This document shows positions 4,271 through 6,445 of a DNA stretch of 6,445 nt, piece after piece. Source of the stretch: Bacteroidota bacterium (lineage in GTDB: Bacteria; Bacteroidota; Bacteroidia; Flavobacteriales; Weeksellaceae); assembly GCA_023461035.1 (NCBI GenBank), contig JAEWOD010000045.1, forward strand, positions 1-6,445, given 5' to 3'. The notes below the pieces were generated by a model. The model made no database searches and was not told the origin of the DNA. It saw only the letters and a list, made by a program, of their open reading frames with translations. The position numbers and the translations under genes were made by a program. The stretch's first letter is position 1; the number at the start of each line of letters is the position of its first letter.

Positions 4271-5156
4271 TTTTTCGATGTCGATAATAAGTAGCTCGGC
4301 TAATCCCCATTGCCTCCCAAGGCTTCGTAGATCGTTCAGAATCAGCTTTAACACCTCGTTTAGACTTACGACCACCTTTAGCACCTTTCTTAGCGTGCCA
4401 TTCAGTTTTGCCCTCTATAGAAAAGCGTTGCCAAACCCACTTAGAGATGCTTTTCGAGATTTGTTTAATCTCTGCATACTGCAACGGTTCAGGAAATTGT
4501 TCATTCTCCTTCATAACACGCTCTAAAACAGCGTTAAACCATGCCTGATAGCTCGATTTGGACTCAAGGTAGGGTAACACTGCTTTATATGCCCAAAACC
4601 GCGTTAAATCGAAAATAGTGCAGTTTCGACCTAAACCTTGAATGCGATCCTCGGCTGTGGGTTTATCATTCAGGTCTACAAAATCAGCTAAATAATCGAG
4701 TGAGTAAGTTTTTTCACTCCAAAAAACAACGTCCCAGTGCCTGTTTAAAGGGTTTTTAGTGATTAACCGGCTGTATGCGGTGTCTGAGCCTAGTTTTTTA
4801 GCATATGCAGCCTGAATCGCACTTGCGTAGCGTATAGGCTTAATACTTGCAATTTCAGTGGTGGGAAATGGTGTTTCAAGCTTGTAGCAAATATGGCAGT
4901 GGCCATTTTCAGGGTTACGAGCAGTCCAATAGGGAATCGGTAAATTTTCTGTATGCCAAGCAAGAACAGAATCAGCATGATCTAAGTCAAAAAACAGATA
5001 ATTAACCATACAAGGCTGATTGCCTTGTATGTATCGGCGTTTTATCGCTTCTCGCTTGGGCAAAATATCTAAGCCACGATCTAAATACTCTGCACAATAA
5101 GGCTTATACGCCAAATCATCATAAAAAATTTCTAGTTGGTGAACAGGCGCAGCCAT
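4257..5156 (-). CDS. rep: ColE2-type plasmid replication initiator / primase
   Basis: A 299-residue protein, the usual length of ColE2 and ColE3 Rep, with their landmarks throughout: KPYCAEYLDRGLDILPK (18-34), QGNQP (44-48), FFDLDH (55-60), NPENGHCHICYKL (81-93), a PriCT-type region around 172-245, GGRKSKR (261-267), and the C-terminal KPWEAMGISRATYYRH (278-293) with its helix-turn-helix. FDLD and GHCH correspond to catalytic motifs I and II of archaeo-eukaryotic-type primases, and Rep of this family makes the primer at its own origin. The start at 5156 has AAGGA eight bases upstream. Expression is likely set by the antisense RNA across its leader. The origin overlaps its stop codon. Confidence 0.95.
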   Translation of the reverse strand: MAAPVHQLEIFYDDLAYKPYCAEYLDRGLDILPKREAIKRRYIQGNQPCMVNYLFFDLDHADSVLAWHTENLPIPYWTARNPENGHCHICYKLETPFPTTEIASIKPIRYASAIQAAYAKKLGSDTAYSRLITKNPLNRHWDVVFWSEKTYSLDYLADFVDLNDKPTAEDRIQGLGRNCTIFDLTRFWAYKAVLPYLESKSSYQAWFNAVLERVMKENEQFPEPLQYAEIKQISKSISKWVWQRFSIEGKTEWHAKKGAKGGRKSKRGVKADSERSTKPWEAMGISRATYYRHRKNETK

Positions 5157-5176
5157 TGTTCAAGTCCTTATAACTC

Positions 5177-5205
5177 TTGTTTTTGTGGACTCAACTAGCT
5201 ACAAT
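5177..5205 (+). promoter_or_regulatory. Promoter of the antisense copy-control RNA
   Basis: TTGTTT at 5177-5182, a 17-base spacer and TACAAT at 5200-5205 (five of six), directed away from rep. It predicts a start near 5212, which places the transcript exactly opposite the rep leader. Confidence 0.7.
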
Positions 5206-5237
5206 TAGGGTTCAAGATAATTGAGGTGCTAGTTGAG
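5190..5237. promoter_or_regulatory. Rep leader hairpin (10-bp inverted repeat)
   Basis: Bases 5190-5199 are the exact reverse complement of 5228-5237. In the rep messenger (minus strand) this closes a stem-loop about 30 bases before the start codon. In ColE2 a structured leader is required for efficient rep translation and is disrupted by the antisense RNA, so this is the expected control element; that role is inferred. Confidence 0.6.
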
Positions 5238-5290
5238 ATTTTTCTCTTCAAGTTCCCGAAAAAAGCCCGACGCCACATCGGGTTTTTTTT
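5212..5290 (+). ncRNA. Antisense RNA controlling rep (RNAI-type)
   Basis: A predicted transcript of about 80 nt running from the 5177-5205 promoter to the terminator at 5266-5290, fully complementary to the rep leader. ColE2-family plasmids use such an RNAI to inhibit rep translation and so set copy number. A small hairpin (5235-5238 with 5243-5246) precedes the terminator stem. Ends are predicted from promoter and terminator only. Confidence 0.7.
5266..5290 (+). terminator. Terminator of the antisense RNA, bidirectional form
   Basis: CCCGA (5266-5270) pairs with TCGGG (5278-5282), followed by eight T. On the minus strand the same stem is followed by C and six T, so it could also end transcription coming toward rep. 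That would insulate rep from the upstream operon, or act as an attenuator if rep starts further upstream. Confidence 0.8.
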
Positions 5291-5302
5291 CGCTTGGAAG
5301 AA

Positions 5303-5331
5303 AGTTTACATCAAAGTTACATCGTTGTTAA
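5303..5331 (-). promoter_or_regulatory. Possible rep promoter
   Basis: On the minus strand TTAACA (5331-5326), 17 bases, TAAACT (5308-5303); five and four matches. It would start near 5296 and give a leader of about 140 bases containing the whole antisense target. It lies upstream of the stem at 5266-5282, which also has a T-run in this direction, so part of the transcripts would stop early. Confidence 0.35.
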
Positions 5332-5343
5332 ACCATTAATTTT

Positions 5344-5374
5344 AAAAGAAAAACATATACCACATTTATGGTAT
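5344..5374 (-). terminator. Possible AT-rich terminator after the 365-aa/74-aa operon, with overlapping dyads
   Basis: Bases 5357-5362 and 5369-5374 form a 6-bp stem with a 6-base loop; on the minus strand it is followed by a T-rich run (TTTTTCTTTT). A second dyad, 5370-5375 with 5378-5383, overlaps it, so only one can form at a time. The position just after the 74-aa gene suits a terminator. The stems are short and AU-rich, so an operator or part of an AT-rich spacer is also possible. Confidence 0.35.
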
Positions 5375-5416
5375 TTTAATACCCAAAAAAAACAATTAAT
5401 AAATCTAAAAAATCAA

Positions 5417-5641
5417 CTATTTAGACTTTCTTTCTTGAAAAACCAAAATTCCCAAAATGGTCAATAACAACCCCATAGAACATGTGGAGATTTTAATATA
5501 GTCGGATACTGGAACAACACCGGCTAAAAAGAAAACACTCAGCGCCAAAAAAAAACCGAAAAAGAACCAAAAAAATTTAGAGCTTTTTCCTTTCTTAAAC
5601 TTTCCAAACTTTTCCGAAACTTGCTTTTCAAGTGCAATCAT
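5417..5641 (-). CDS. Small two-helix membrane protein, 74 aa
   Basis: The start ATG overlaps the stop of the 365-residue gene by the four bases ATGA, the classic arrangement for translational coupling, which explains the lack of its own strong ribosome binding site. A short basic N-terminus (KFGKFKKGK) is followed by a very aromatic hydrophobic segment at about residues 23-42 (FFWFFFGFFLALSVFFLAG), a polar turn, and a second hydrophobic segment at about 51-68, ending in a charged tail ERKSK. This predicts a two-pass inner-membrane hairpin with both ends in the cytoplasm. Small membrane proteins beside mobilisation genes occur on many small plasmids, but the partner here is not a recognised relaxase, so the role is open. 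Confidence 0.75.
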   Translation of the reverse strand: MIALEKQVSEKFGKFKKGKSSKFFWFFFGFFLALSVFFLAGVVPVSDYIKISTCSMGLLLTILGILVFQERKSK

Positions 5642-6445
5642 TTTAAAGACTCCGATAGCAGCTGCTCATCTGATTTTTTGTTGCGATTTTCAACCATCAT
5701 TTTCTGTAAATTTGCATACGCTAGGATTGATGCATAATCTCCATCTCGAAGTAATTTCAGCGGAATTTCGACACCAAAATCATCGAACATATCTCTACGC
5801 TCTCGATACTCCGCCAAGCTTTCAGCATAGTTTTCAAGTCTCGGTAAATAGACCAAGTGGGGCGGCTCTATTTCGATTTGTTGCCAAGATTTTTTAACTT
5901 TTCTACGAACAAATTTTTGAGCAAAGTGAAGTAATTCACCCGATTGCTGCCGATTACTTTTAAAAACAGCCCATGCTTCAATCATTTTGAAGAAATTACG
6001 CAAATCTGCCCTGTTTTTTTCAGCTGCTGCATTGCGTTTCTGACTAATGAGCTTATTCACGATAGCCATTAATCTTGCTTTCATTCGCAATAATGATTGC
6101 TTACTGTATCTCCAAGACCACGAGAAAGATTTAATTCTGTCCTTGTATTCTTTTTCAGTCGGCTTGTAGACCTTATGATCTGTACGTACAAGCTCAAAAG
6201 TCATGTGCTGCGTGACTTTTAGAGAAATAGGCGTATTTAAAACAAATTGCAGCGGCTCCCGATCTTTGAAATAACCATAGATCAAGTCAATTTCAGCCTG
6301 TATTTCAGGTTTAACCCATGAAAACCCCTGAAATCTATCCTGCAATTCCTCGATTTTTTCACGCTCTTTAGCATTCACGATCTTTTTAGGCTCTACACCG
6401 CACTGCAAATTGAAATCCCTAGTTCTAGGAGTCGTGAACAGCAAA
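5638..6445 (-). CDS. Hypothetical plasmid protein, C-terminal part (residues 140-365 of 365 on the circle)
   Basis: Continuation of the gene starting at 417 on the other side of the junction; the portion 6319-6445 is the duplicated overlap, and a TTG-initiated start near 6444 would be an artefact of the contig edge. The protein is basic and rich in charged and aromatic residues. It has a central Lys/Arg-rich helical stretch (KQSLLRMKARLMAIVNKLIS), a second basic patch (KFVRRKVKKSWQQ) and a Lys/Glu-rich tail. This composition fits nucleic-acid binding but proves nothing. There is no signal peptide or membrane segment. The stop TGA overlaps the ATG of the next gene (ATGA, 5641-5638), so the two are almost certainly translated together. 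No function can be assigned from the sequence. Confidence 0.85.
   Translation of the reverse strand, partial: LLFTTPRTRDFNLQCGVEPKKIVNAKEREKIEELQDRFQGFSWVKPEIQAEIDLIYGYFKDREPLQFVLNTPISLKVTQHMTFELVRTDHKVYKPTEKEYKDRIKSFSWSWRYSKQSLLRMKARLMAIVNKLISQKRNAAAEKNRADLRNFFKMIEAWAVFKSNRQQSGELLHFAQKFVRRKVKKSWQQIEIEPPHLVYLPRLENYAESLAEYRERRDMFDDFGVEIPLKLLRDGDYASILAYANLQKMMVENRNKKSDEQLLSESLK
6319..6445. repeat. Terminal overlap of a circular molecule (copy 2)
   Basis: Exact second copy of bases 1-127. On the true circle this copy does not exist, and position 6318 is followed directly by position 1. Confidence 0.95.

Noticed and set aside
1..6445. CRISPR array, tRNA, insertion sequence, antibiotic resistance gene
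   Set aside because: No regularly spaced repeat-spacer units, no tRNA cloverleaf, no transposase frame with terminal inverted repeats and no known resistance protein are visible.

Overview
The window is a complete small circular plasmid of about 6,318 bp with a 127-base assembly overlap: bases 1-127 recur exactly at 6319-6445. One gene is cut by this artificial junction. The AT-rich protein genes, the ColE2-type replication protein and the gene style suggest a gammaproteobacterium, possibly Moraxellaceae (Acinetobacter, Psychrobacter, Moraxella). The host assignment is inference from memory and is weak.

Layout on the circle: (1) 418-702, non-coding, with tandem mini-hairpins and inverted repeats. 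(2) About 753-1938, a 1.2-kb gene-free stretch, clearly more GC-rich than the neighbouring restriction-modification genes and packed with perfect or near-perfect hairpins, many closed by GNRA tetraloops. A terminator-like hairpin precedes it and a strong terminator closes it. I read it as one very large structured non-coding RNA on the + strand. (3) 1932-4088, a restriction-modification module: D12-class adenine methyltransferase (-), small XRE-type regulator (+) and BglII/BstYI-like endonuclease (-). (4) 4226-5290, a ColE2-type replicon: origin at the 3' end of rep, the rep gene, and a leader overlapped by a short antisense RNA. (5) 5344-5641 and across the junction to 417, a translationally coupled pair: a two-helix membrane protein and a 365-residue protein of unknown function.

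How it fits together: Rep and its antisense RNA set copy number, and the restriction-modification module probably stabilises the plasmid by post-segregational killing. Methyltransferase and regulator are fired from two overlapping back-to-back promoters that also overlap a 35-bp near-perfect palindrome, a natural site for regulator control. The regulator and endonuclease genes collide tail to tail and share one TTAA as both stop codons. I see no recognisable relaxase, partition, resolvase or resistance gene. About a fifth of this small plasmid is given to the giant RNA, the most unusual feature. In size, GNRA-rich architecture and mobile-element setting it recalls the GOLLD and ROOL classes, but I cannot assign it to either from the sequence alone.
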